Source of the DNA: Corylus avellana
Lineage: Eukaryota > Streptophyta > Magnoliopsida > Fagales > Betulaceae
Direction of reading: 5' to 3'
Length of the DNA stretch: 64,000 nt
NCBI RefSeq assembly: GCF_901000735.1
Contig: NC_081549.1
Location: 7,923,410-7,987,409 of the forward strand
Made by a program: the position numbers and the translations under genes. This document shows positions 1-12,700 of the stretch, piece by piece. Each line of letters starts with the position of its first letter. Position 1 is the first letter of the stretch. The notes beneath the pieces were generated by a model. That model was not told the origin of the DNA. It searched no databases and saw only the letters and a program-made list of their open reading frames with translations.

Positions 1-279
1 ACATAAAAGCCAACCTTTTATTTAATCTTTATTCTTTTTTGTGGTTTTCTTAACATTTTATTGGTTATGTAAAAATCGTTTTAGTTTACGTTACATATTT
101 ATTTTATTTTTTTATTTTTTATTTTTGATTGTTAATTATAATGGCTGTGTAATTTTATAGTGCCTGAAGAGCTTGTGAAATATATTTTTCTCTTTGAAAC
201 CTGTGAAGCATTTGGTGTTGTTCCAACATTGATAAACGAATGTATTGACTAAAAGTTTACTTGTGCTTGTTATGAACAG

Positions 280-3200
280 CAATTATTCTTCCCGAGCAGA
301 GTGTGGCGTCAGAAAAGGAAGGTTTAGCTGTGAACAAGAAAGGTTTGACTTTGAAAGAACTTCTTCAGCAAACATCCCATCACAACCCAAAAGTTCGTAG
401 AGGTACTTCCTTGTTATCATGGAAGTGTTCATTATTGTGAAAAATATTGTCAGTGTAAAGAATCGCCCTAAGTGTTCAAATGAAGTTGGTAGGGGTTTGC
501 AGAACAATTCCATTTTTAAATATCGAGAATGTAAGAAACAAAAATTATTATGGTGGTAAAGGTTTTGAAATCTTGAAGTTTTCATTTGAGGGGAGTTTTT
601 TGGTAAGTCACTTGAAGGGTTACTTGAAAGTTATGCCCCCATTTTCCTGGTTGTTTTATCTAGCTTTTAGTGTTCACATCAAACCTTTCTTTTGTATTGA
701 GTGGCAATCTCACAGTTGAGCTAAAATTTTGTTCCTCTCTGAAGATGCATTGATGGGTATTAAGGATTTATTCCGAAAACATCCAGCAGAGCTGAGGTTG
801 CACAAATACGCCGTCATAGAGAAACTGCGTGAACGAATTGGGGATGATGATAAAGTGGTTCGAGAAACACTATATCAACTTTTTAAGTCAGTGATATTCC
901 CTACCTGTAAAGAGGTTATTCCTTTTTTTTTTTAAAAAAAAAAAAATTATTGTAGTATTTATTGTTGCTCATCACCAGTTATCCATTTTTGTGACATTTG
1001 TTTCTCTGTTTTTCTTGTCCAGGATAATCAAGATCTTTTCATTTCCTTAATAATGGCATATATTTTTAATGCAATGACACATTTAGCAATTGATGTTCGG
1101 TTGATGGCGTTCAAATTTCTTGACCTTGTTGTTGAGAATCATCCACCGTCTTTTTTCTTGTATGCTGAAAAGGTATCTTAACCTGATTCTGTTAGGTAAT
1201 CTTTGTAATTTTGTTTTTTGCGTGATTATGTTATTAGCATTTTTCTCTTGAAATCTTTCTGATCTAAGCAATCTGAGAAGCCATGCTGTTTTTTCTGGGT
1301 CATTAGCTCTAATGTCTTATGCAATATCCACCCAGATCTATAAGATAGTGAGTGAGGTAACAGGTTCCACTCCCATTGAGGTTATGGTCAAATAGCAAAA
1401 AAGGAAAATGCATATTTGGAATAGTCATTTTTACCCTTGTTTGAGGTTTCCTTTAAAACGATTGCTTTTGGATGCTAATCAGTCTGATGTCAAATGTACT
1501 AGAGTGATTCGTTTAAGTTTAATCATGTTCTTTTTGGTTTTGACATTTTCTTAAAGATTTTAATGTTTGCTTCATCAACAGATTCTTCAAAATTATGGGG
1601 ACATTCTACGGAACAACCAGTTCTATTTACAGGACAAGGGAAAACTCAAGAATGTTCTTGCTGGGTTGCTGCGGTGCTTGTCACTGGTGCCATGTAATAA
1701 AAAAGAAGTTGACTCACGTGAAAAAGTACCTTCTAATTATCAATTGCAAATGTACCATTTGTTTTGTGTGTTGTCTTTTATCTTTTGATGAATCATAGTC
1801 TTCTATCTTTTCATAACCATATTTTACTCTTGAAACTTTGCATGCAATTATTTTTTTCAGCTGTTGTCATAATCATGTCATCTCATTACTATCTTAAAAT
1901 CCTTTGCCTGTCCGTTATCTCTTACTGCTTAAGTTGGTTCTGCTAGTTGTATCTAGTGTGATTTTTACCAACCTTGCATGTCCTTATTCTTGTATTCAAG
2001 TAATTTTCCATGTTAGTGTGTTTATACTATGTCAAGTTCATTTCACGCGATTATGTCTATGCAACATGATTAAATGTATCAGGATGGATTCTATAATCAG
2101 GTTCACAAAGATATAAATGTTGTTGTCTAGAAAGTCAGTATCTGAAGGACTGACTTATCGAAAAAAAAGTATCTAAATGATCGAGTCAATGTGAAGAATT
2201 AATGGGATAGTGCTGTGTGATGATGGCCATCTTTGATTTTCCTCGTTTAATTATGAGTCTTACCTGCGTAAGGATTGTGATGTCTACAACTTTCACAATC
2301 AACGTTTTCCTCTCAAGTTCAGTAAGTTACATGTTTCTCTAATTTATTTGGGTGATATCAAATCCTAATGCTTTCCTTTTTAATTTAATAGAATGATGCT
2401 GGACAAGGGATGTTACATGTTTTTGAGCCTGATGTGTCTACAAAATCTGCTGGTATGTGAAAGCATCTTTTACCTTTCTTTATCTATATTTGTTTTTATG
2501 TCAGCATTCAGTGATTGATTTAGGGCAATGATGACCCCAGGGGTTTGGCTCAAATGGTAGGGGACTAGGATATTTCCATTAGGTCCAAGGTTTGAATTTT
2601 CTTGGGTGCAAACAATTTATTGGGGCCAGTCCGCCAACAAAGAGTATTACTTGGTCCGTGTGGAGGGGGTGGCGCTTTGTATGGGTCCGAGATTTACCCG
2701 ATAGGGGTGAGTACATGAAGTGACCCTGCTTTGGAGGAGTTTCTCGTCAGAAAAGAATATATAGCTTGCATGATCATAAAAAAAATGGGTGCCTAATATT
2801 GCACTGATGGTAACTGCAATAATCAAGTCTTTCATTGTTAAAAATTTATTTTCATCCCTGGAATTAGATATTATAGGTCACTCTACCAGCTTCCATTCAA
2901 TGATCAAATTTACCATACTTATAACTCTGAAACCTATTTTTCTTATCTATCACTTTCATTGTTTGGTTTATGAGTTTTCACAAGATCTTTTTGTAAATTT
3001 ATTTATTCATATAAAAAGCAAAATAGAAAAGTGAAGTTCACATTGTTATTGTTGCTGTTGTTGGTCTCTAGCTTGTTCTTTACTTAGTAATATTACGGGA
3101 TTATTACATGTACTTCCATTCTCATACCACCTCTCTCTCTCTCTCTCTCTCCAATATGAGATAGTAATGTTCTGAAGGTCCTGGCCTATGCTTGCTTTGT

Positions 3201-3682
3201 TTGTGCAGGGTTTCCTCTCATCATCAAGAAACTAAAGGATCTTGTGCCAGTTTTAGTCAATTGTTTCCAAGATTTTATTCCATCGGCTCATACTATGCCA
3301 CTTCTTGATGCACAGTCATTTGATTGTCTGTTATGTATACTTCAGAGCATAGATATTGCATTCAGATTTTATATTTATGGGACTGACAAGGGTAAATCAG
3401 AATATCAACTTCCTCAAGGACAATCTGATGTGACAGTGTGGGATGAAAGTATCTCGTCATTGTTAATGAAGAAGATACTACTAGCGTTTCCCCTCAATCC
3501 AACGTGGCAGCTTTCAGAAAAGGTATGGCCTCAATACAAGTTTTCAGATCATTATCTTTGCTCCCACGTGACAATGCTAGATTCTTTTTTCTCCTTTAAT
3601 TCAATTGTTTTGATTGGACTTCCTTTCTTTTGCATATGTTTCTGTGATAAAATTTGTCATATCTCCTTTGACCCTATTTATT

Positions 3683-3733
<51 letters not shown>

Positions 3734-6700
3734 TTTTGTTTTTGGTTTTATGGTGGGTACAATGCTGGTCTTGTATTTTGAATTGGTCTAGTTCTTTCTA
3801 TTTTTGCTTGGCAGGATGACGACAGATATTTTATCTTGAACGTTCTGATTACGGGAATACTTTTGCAATTCAGTGAATGGATCTTTCCTCCTGCTGTGTT
3901 GGAGAAATTTCTAGAGTTTATAGAAAATGCGCTGCTTAGAAAGGAGGTCTGAATCTTGCTCCATTATGTGCATATGATTTTAAAGATGCATGGTCTGAAA
4001 AATGTTGCCAATGTGGATTTGTATAATCTATAGAAAGTTTTATGATGAGGTGTAAAAATACAATTGACAGTTATGATGAGTGGGTATATCCATAAATTCC
4101 TAATATTTTGTTTTTGATTAATTATTTAATCCAATTACTAATAACTGGTGAAATCATAGATGTTGTGTTCTGTATCAATTTTAATTGATTAGCAATTGTA
4201 GTGAACCATGCGGGTTTCAAAACATAGAGATATAGGGTGGCTGTATTGATATTAATGTCAAATGACAATGTTGATTTGAAAAGTGATAGTAAAACATGAC
4301 AATGGATTTTTTAAGAACATTTGTGGGCTATGATAAAATATGTAGTTGCAATATTGCACATAGTTGGAGTTGATTTTTCTGTATGTGGGTGTGATCATTA
4401 AAATTAACCTATCAATTTTTTTTTTTGTATGTAACATATTGAGTGCAAAAAGCTTGTGCTTATTACCCTATGCAAATAAGGATGCTAGATAACATTCTAT
4501 CAATGCAATTGTTTTACCACTTATAAATAATTCGTATGCATAATATGTTAAGCAACTCATGTTACTAAATAGTTAAATTGTAAAGATTCTTTTTCTTTTC
4601 TTCAGAGAAAAAGAGGGCCAATCAAGTAAAAGTAAATTTTTTTTTTTGTATGTAACATTTGGAGTGCAAAAAGCTTGTGCTTATTACCCTATGCAAATAA
4701 GAATGCTAGGTAACATTCTATCAATGCAATTGTTTTACCACTTACAAATAATTCATATATTAAGCAACTCAAGTTACTAAATAGTTAAATTGTAAAGATT
4801 TTTTTTTTTTTTCTTTTCTTCAGAAAAAAGAGGGCCAATCAAGTAAAAGTAAATTCAGTACATGCAAATTATCAATGCATTGCAAAAAAAGTAAATCTTT
4901 TTTTTTTTTTATTCACAAAACAAAAGTTTGTCAGTTATCTTGCAAGTAAAAGACCAATTCTCGAGCAATCTCATTCATGTGTCCCCTTAGTAAAGCCTAC
5001 TTTTCTGATTTAATATGGAGGTTGTTAAGACGTCTGATGTTTCAAGTAAGAGGCTCATTTTGTTTGGATAAGTGAAAATGTTTTCTTTTTAATTTGACTG
5101 GTTTAATATAATTTTGCAGATTTGTAATGGCACAAGGTTTGGTAAAGGAGTCTGGGAAAAACATTTACTTTCACTTCTTCCTTTTTTTCCGAAACTTTTT
5201 TCACAAGTGGAGAGCAATTGGAGATCTCGTCTTCTTCAGGTCTGACTTATGCTTTTAAGAATTATTGATTAGCAAGAGATTGTATATGGGAAATCACGTT
5301 GAATCTCTCTCTTTTTGTCTTTCTTAATTGGAATGTCTATTCATGCACTTTGGTTGATGTGTAATTTTAGATTTATCTTATAAATCTAGAGTTTCCTGAG
5401 AGACACCAAAAATCAAATGATACTGTTAAAGTCATAACAATTTAATTGCAGGCATTTACCAAGACTTTCAGGAATTGCCATCTTGAGTCTTCATTGAAAT
5501 TGGCATGCCTTTCTACAATTGAAGATATGCTTATTCCTGTAAGCTTCTTCCTCTTTTTTATTTATTTAGTTTTTGGGACACAATTCTTTAGTAATTGCTT
5601 AGAATCACCATATCCCTCTCTCACCAATTTATTGCCAATACGTTTGTACATATTGTAGAAAGAGGAAAGGCTGTGCCTAGATTCTAGTGATCCAGAAATA
5701 TTAGAGCATCAGATTGGTTGGATAAGAGAGCTCCCTCGCTTGCTAATCTTGCTAGATGATAAGCATCCATCTTGTACCCAGGTAACCATTCAATTTTCCT
5801 TGTGTACGCTTCTTGTTGCTGCAATCAGGCAAAAAGGTTTTATTTTTGGAGTTGTTAAGATGAAAAAGTAGTTTTTTGGCACCTTACTTATAAGAAAAAT
5901 AAAAAAATTACATGGGGTACTTTTCCCCTTGAAATTACAGGTTGTGTTGCATCTGCAACTTCGCCTGGGACAATGTGCTCTGGTGAACTCTTCGTTTGCA
6001 TGGGAATATGACAACATGCAACACTCATTGCTAGAGTTGTACAGCACATGTCAAGATGATGGTAAAATTAATTTTCTGAAGACATTGTTTAGTCTGTAAC
6101 CCTTGGAGCGGTATCACTTAGTTTCCTGTTCTTTTTTATCTTGCAGGAAATATATGTTATGGTCCTTTCATAAGGCTTCCTAGAGATTCTCAGGAACTCT
6201 CTCTCTGTTGCCTTTATTACTTCTCTAATTTGGATTCACCTTTGTTGGAGTCAATAGCTTCTTGTTGCTTAAGTAAGTATTACTTGTCTGTTAGCTCAAA
6301 TCTTCATGAATTTGATTGTGCAGGAACGTTTTATGTAGTAACCAGGTTTTATTTGTTGCATATAAACTTGCTTTAGTATTCATGCAATTGATGCTTTACT
6401 AGCATAGATAACTTGGTTTTCTTTGTATGCAAATCACTCTTATGTTTATAATCTTCAAATTTCTATGGATAATGGCTTTCCTGGGAAAATTACTTGACAT
6501 ATCCTTGCTAAACACATCAAGGAAGCTGTTGATTTTGAAATTAAGCTGCAATGCTTAATGTATACCTCTTAGAGTACTAAAACATCACTGAGTAGTTTAA
6601 ATGTGTTTGTTGTTTGGACAGTAGAATGATCTCGGGCAGCAAGACATAAATTCTCTCAGCTTTTATTTCTTCAGCTAATATAAAATTTCTACTTAAAAGA

Positions 6701-9700
6701 ATTAAGGCAAAATGACCTTTCTGAAAGATATATTTCTGCTATCAAATGAGTTACAATTTCCTTGAATTAGCTGAAAGATTGACAGAACGGATCATGTCAA
6801 ATGTTGTTGCTACTGTATTTCCAGATTTGATTTCATAAATGGTGGTGAAATACTCATTTAGAAATATCTGGGATAATCAATGTAATTTCCAACTGCATTA
6901 AGTTTTTAGGGAAATTTATGCTTCTGCTTTTCAGTATATGGTATGACACTATGACCTCTACTGAAGTAGGGGGAAGCTGCATAGAGCACAAAGCTATGCT
7001 ATTCCTCTTGCAATTCTTGAATCAAGAAGTTAGAATTGGTCAAATTAGATGACCAGGCAACTACTGAAAAATGAATACTTGCTATTTTTTTTGAAGTAAG
7101 ATTTGGATTTTTTTTTTTTTTAAAAAAAGTAAGATGTGGAATTAACATTTCCTTTCTTGCCTGACTATTGCAGGTCCGGATTTGGAGCAATTTATATTAT
7201 TTCGAATCATAGAGGTCCTGCATTCGGCATATACTGCAGGACATATCAAAATTACCGACCATATCAGTTTCTTCATCACTTTGCTCTCGCGTTTCAAAGT
7301 TTTCCCTGGTACCTTAGAATTACTTCTTTGGTGAACTCATTTTTGTTTATTATTTCCGGACAACATATGGTTCCCTATCTGTCTAAATGGGTGCCATTTA
7401 TTAATCTTACCCTTCTTTGCATATTTAGCAGTAGATATAGAAAACTTTCATCCAGCATGCTTCACCTCTCTCTTTTGCAAGCAAACTCACTAAGAATTTG
7501 GATAATGTTTCCACAAAGTTAATGTTCTTGGTGATTATTATGTATATACATGTATACCTATAAGCAAATATACATGTGTGCGGGTTCCTGTATTTTTTGC
7601 TATAGATTATTAAATCATAACTCATAATTGAAAACAAAGTTGTCAAAAGTAGTAACTATGACAAGATTGAGTTTTAAAAAGCTTCATCCAAATGTGGCAT
7701 GGAATATATCATCTGTAGGTAAGCCGCTGCATCGCTAGCTGAAAGCAGTTTATGCTTGGACAACTATTTTCAGCTTGTTTTATCTGTTGGGATCCAGTTC
7801 ATTTACTTCTACACAGACTCATGGTTAATGATTATTTTAATCTGAAAAGATATTTTGATCTTTGCAGGAAACATGTATCCTATTTTAGAGAGTGATACAA
7901 AGATCAGAAACCGAGGAACATTTAAGTCACTCACCAGTGTTGTTTGCTCAAACCTGTCGCAGATTGGTGATAATTCTCTTGTTTTTCAAATACTAGAGAA
8001 AGTCACACTTGAACAGATCGTAAGTTGACTAAACTTTCTTAATTTGAACGTTACTTTTTTTCCTTTATTTTATACTCAAAAAATTTGTTTGTATATTTTA
8101 GTTATCATTTATACAAAGAAATACTAAGGCTCCGTTTGTTTCGGTGTAAAATGATTTATGTAAAATGTTTTCCGTATTTTTGGGTGTTTAGTGCGATGGA
8201 AAATAATAGTTAATGGAAAATATTTTCGGTTTGACCGAAAAAGCCTCTTTAGGTTTCGGAAAATCGTTTTCATTTTTAAAGACCGTAAACAATTTTTTCG
8301 AGTTTGAGCATCTCATTTTCAAATTGACAAAACCAGCTGGGGCCCGACTAGGACACTGTTGGGACCCGACCAGGACCCAGTTAGGACACCACTGGAACCC
8401 AATTAGGTCTCCGTTGAGAATCGACTGAGACACCGCCGGGACCCAGGCAGGACTCGGTTGGGACCTACTAGACCCAGCCAGGTCACCGTCAAGATTTGGT
8501 TAGGATATTTTTGTAGTTTAAAGTTTAATATGATTGAATGGAAATATATATATAACAAAAATTTGTGATTTTCTGTACGCGCTAAACACCGAAAAATGTT
8601 TTCCAGGAAATCAAGTTTTAAGAAAATATTTTCTGTCGAAACAAATGGAGCCTTATTTGAACAATTTTTGTTTGCTGCTTATCTGTTGATTGTTGATTTG
8701 TTCTTAACACTTCTTCTTGATGTGATGTTTGCATATCAGTTACTAAAGCCACCTCTAGACAATGCTTGTGCGATGCTCAGAATGCTTGCTATGCTGGATT
8801 CCAAACCCACAAGACTTTCTGAGCAGAGTATTATTACTCTAAGCAATTTCCTTTTAGGATATCTGATTGATGTTGTGCATGTAAGTATTTTATCTTGTTT
8901 GATATCTGCCTTTGATTAGTTTGAAGTAGTATTTTTTTCTTCTTTTTTAAATAAAAAAAAAATAATCATTATGTAGGCGCTGCATTACTTAGTTTATGTT
9001 GCCTGATTGTGCTGGTAGTGGTTAGTTTTTGGGTACTCATTTATTCAAGGAGTGCGGAAGTCATTATTATTTTCTTCTCTGTTCTCCTCAGAGGATTATC
9101 GTATGCAATTCAATGTTTTTTATGTAAATGAAGTGTTTCATGGCATGTGCAAACTGAAATATGCTACCTTTTCATGTAGAAGGAGAATTACAAAAGCTAT
9201 TATCCCTAGTCTTTTCGTAGATAATACAAATTTTAATATCGAATGGTATCTTGTTGTGGTAAATCTCATAGTGTGTATGATCTACTTATCAAAAAAAATT
9301 ATAATGTGTATAATCCTACTTTGCTTGTGCATATTTTTTCCCAAGATCACAAAGCTTATTATTGAGTATTTTGATTCTTTCCAAAACTTGGTCCAGTAAT
9401 TCTTATTGTTTTGGCTTAACATGCAGTGCATTCAAGAGGATCATGAAGAGCCCAATGCCTCCATTTCTACACTCCGTTATTATCTCATACCTTGCTTTTT
9501 CTTCTTTGATAGAAGTCACAAACTTCTGGATCTTGTGTTGAAGATGATGGGGTCATTGATAACTGAAAGTAGTTCGTCGCTTTTTCCTCCTAAATATGCA
9601 ACAGATTGTTCAAGTAGAATAAACGCCATTGTTTCTGTCCTTGTATTGATGCACAAGGATGTTAAAGTTCAGCAAATTATCTCTTCACTCAAGGCAGAGA

Positions 9701-12700
9701 TTGACCATATATTACGAAAAATACTATCTTTCCAGGTACAATTTTGCATCTCAAGAATGTCACTTAGTATGTCATAAAGCACATTCATCTATTTATGCTA
9801 ATCCAAAGGATGTAGTTCTTGAATATATTTTTGATAAGTAATGAAGTATATATCAAAAGGCACAGAGGGGTGCAACCCTAGTTCTTGAATATTACTAACT
9901 CTTGTGACGACTGGGGCATTTTAATATGTTAAAAATATAAACTAGTGTGTTGTGGATGTGTATGTGCGAGTATATTGTCACTTTTGTGTGGGAACCATAT
10001 TTTGCTAAGCCCACTTTAGTCTAATGCCCCCTTTTTTTTGGTGTGTAAACATAATTCATTAAAAGGCACAACCCAAGTACATAGGTAGTATACAAGAGAA
10101 ACACCTAGCCAGAGGAAGGAAGAAAATCAAGAAAAGCATGAAAACTAGAAATATTTAAGTAAACAACAGCTGTCTAGTGGTAAAGAGTCTTGAAGAAAAC
10201 ATTCTTTAATTCCACCACTATCTATTGGTCTTCAGAACTCCGATAATTTCTTTTCCCTCAAAGGCACCACATAAGGCAAGATGGTACCATCTTCTATATA
10301 GTAGCATTTTGAATCCTCCCAAAATGCCCTTTCCAACAAGCAAAGAGGTCTACCACTTATCTAGGCATGACCCAAGCCAACACTACTAGGCTGAAGATGG
10401 TATTCCAAAAGGCACTACTAGCCATTCTCACAAAGGAGTAAAAGGTGGTCAACTGACGACTCCTCACTCCTCTTACACATACAATACCGACCAACAATGA
10501 TATGTTGCTTTTTAAGATTATCCATGGTTAGTATCTTCTCTAAGGCAGCTGGCCATGCAAAGAACACCACTATCAAGGGATTTTATTCCCCTAAATGCTC
10601 CTCCAAGGGAAAAGAATATTAACATGTGGAACAAAGACATTGTAGTAAGATTTAACATCAAACAACTCTTTCTTGGAAGGTACCCAACAAAGCTTGTCTT
10701 CTTCACCCCGTTTGAAGTTAAAGGTGTACAACAAATTGAAAATTGAGGCAAAAGAATCCATCTCCCAGTCGTGAGCCGCTCTAAGAAAGTTAACATTCCA
10801 TTGATGAAAGTTACTAGAAGCCTGCGAATAATCAACCACTCCAAGGGAAAAGAATACTAACATGGGGAACAAAGACATTGTAGTAAGATTTAACATCAAA
10901 CAACTCTTTCCCCCCCAACAAAGCTTGTTTTCGCCACCCCGTTTGAAGTTAAAGGAGTACAACAAATTGAAAAATGAGTTAAAAGAATCCACCTCCCAAT
11001 CGTGAGCCGCTCTAAGAAAGTTAACATTTCATTGATGAAAGTTACTAGAAACCTCCAAATAATCAACCACTAAAGCATCCTTACAACAGGACATACTGAA
11101 CAAGTTTGAAAATTTACCTTGAGGGCCTTATCCCCACACCACACATCATGCCAAAGTCTAATTTTGGAGTTATCATCAACCTCAAATCTAGTGACTAGAA
11201 AAGTCTTCCCAGCTCCTAATATTCTCCCATCACTTGGTGAGTTGGTCCAAGGTTTTTTCTCCAATCTCTAATGGAGGTTGGGCATCTGGAACTTGTTGAT
11301 TTTCAATCATGCTTTCTTAAGGAAATGGCTTTGGTGCTATGTGCATGAGAGAGAGCCTTGGTGGAGAGTTGGGTGGACTCTTAAGTATGATTTACAGGGT
11401 GGGTGGTGTTCTAACGAGCCTCTTGGGACATATGGGGTGGGGTTATGGAAGAATATTAGAAGAGGTTGGGGGAATTTCTCTAGTCATACCAAATTTGAGG
11501 TGGGAGATGGCTCAAGAGTCAAATTCTAGCATAATTTGTCATGTGGGGATTTGACCCTTAAGGAAGCTTTTCTAGTGTTATATGGTATTGCTTGTGCAAA
11601 GGACGTTTCTGTAGAGGCATGCTTGGAGATGTTGGGTGGCTCTATTCAATGGAATGTAAGATTTGCTAGAGTGGCTCTTGATTGGGAGGTAGATGTCTTA
11701 GCCTCGTTCTACAGGGTGTTGTATTCAGTTAGAGAGAGATGGGAAGGTGAAGACAAATTTTGGTGAGTTCCCTCCGAAAGAGGGTTGTTCGCTGTTAGAT
11801 CCTTCTGCAGTGTCTTGGATCGCAATGGTGGCTCTTAGTTCCCTTGGCAGACTAAAGTTCATTTTAAGGTGGCCTTTTTTGCTTGGTCGGCGGCCATAGG
11901 TAAGATCCTTATCATGGACAATCTAAGGAAACAACACGACATTGTTATTGATAGGTGAACTCTTCACCAATACACAAAAAGTTCCTCTGCGACTTCTCTA
12001 TGCGGATGGCAACACCAATTGAGAGGGAAAAAAGAGACATGAAGTAAGTAGGCTGATTAGATAAAGTACTTCTAATCAAGTGAGGACATCCAACCTAGGC
12101 CTCCAACTACGCCATTCCGTAAACAAGCTATTGTATAACGACACAACATGATCTCCAATCTTATATTGATCTAAAGAGAATTTACCATTAACCTCTAACT
12201 GATCAATGGAGTTATTCCTTCTATTCGAGTTAGCCACTCGATGGAAGAACTTTGTGCACTTGTCACATTCTTTTAACCACAACTCCCTCAATTTTTGCCT
12301 CTGGAAGAGTTGTTCTCTCAAAATCATTAATCACTACTGCCTGCCTCATTTTCTCCTCCTCACTAAGAACTCTTCAAGAAGAAAGATTGCCAGATACCTT
12401 CTCATTTCAAACTTTTAAATCACTTTTCAAAGCCTTAAGTTTGCGAGCCAAAATATAATTTGTTGAACCCTGAAAGTGGTAGGAAGTTCCCCACAGTTTT
12501 ACTATCTATCAAACTGTCTGGTCTTAATCACATGTTCTTGAACTTAAAGTACCTTCCATCTCCATGAAAACTTACGCAATCAAGAATATGGTAATGATTC
12601 GAACACAGTCTAGGCAACCTCCTCTGGGTCAAGTCAGGGGAAACTAAAAATCTATCAAGTCTAGACCAAGAGAGAGGATCTCTATTGTTTGACCACGTTA

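Noticed and set aside
11268..11945. Twin-priming 5' inversion of a single LINE
   Set aside because: The inverted and direct segments overlap in coding content, which twin priming of one transcript does not readily give.
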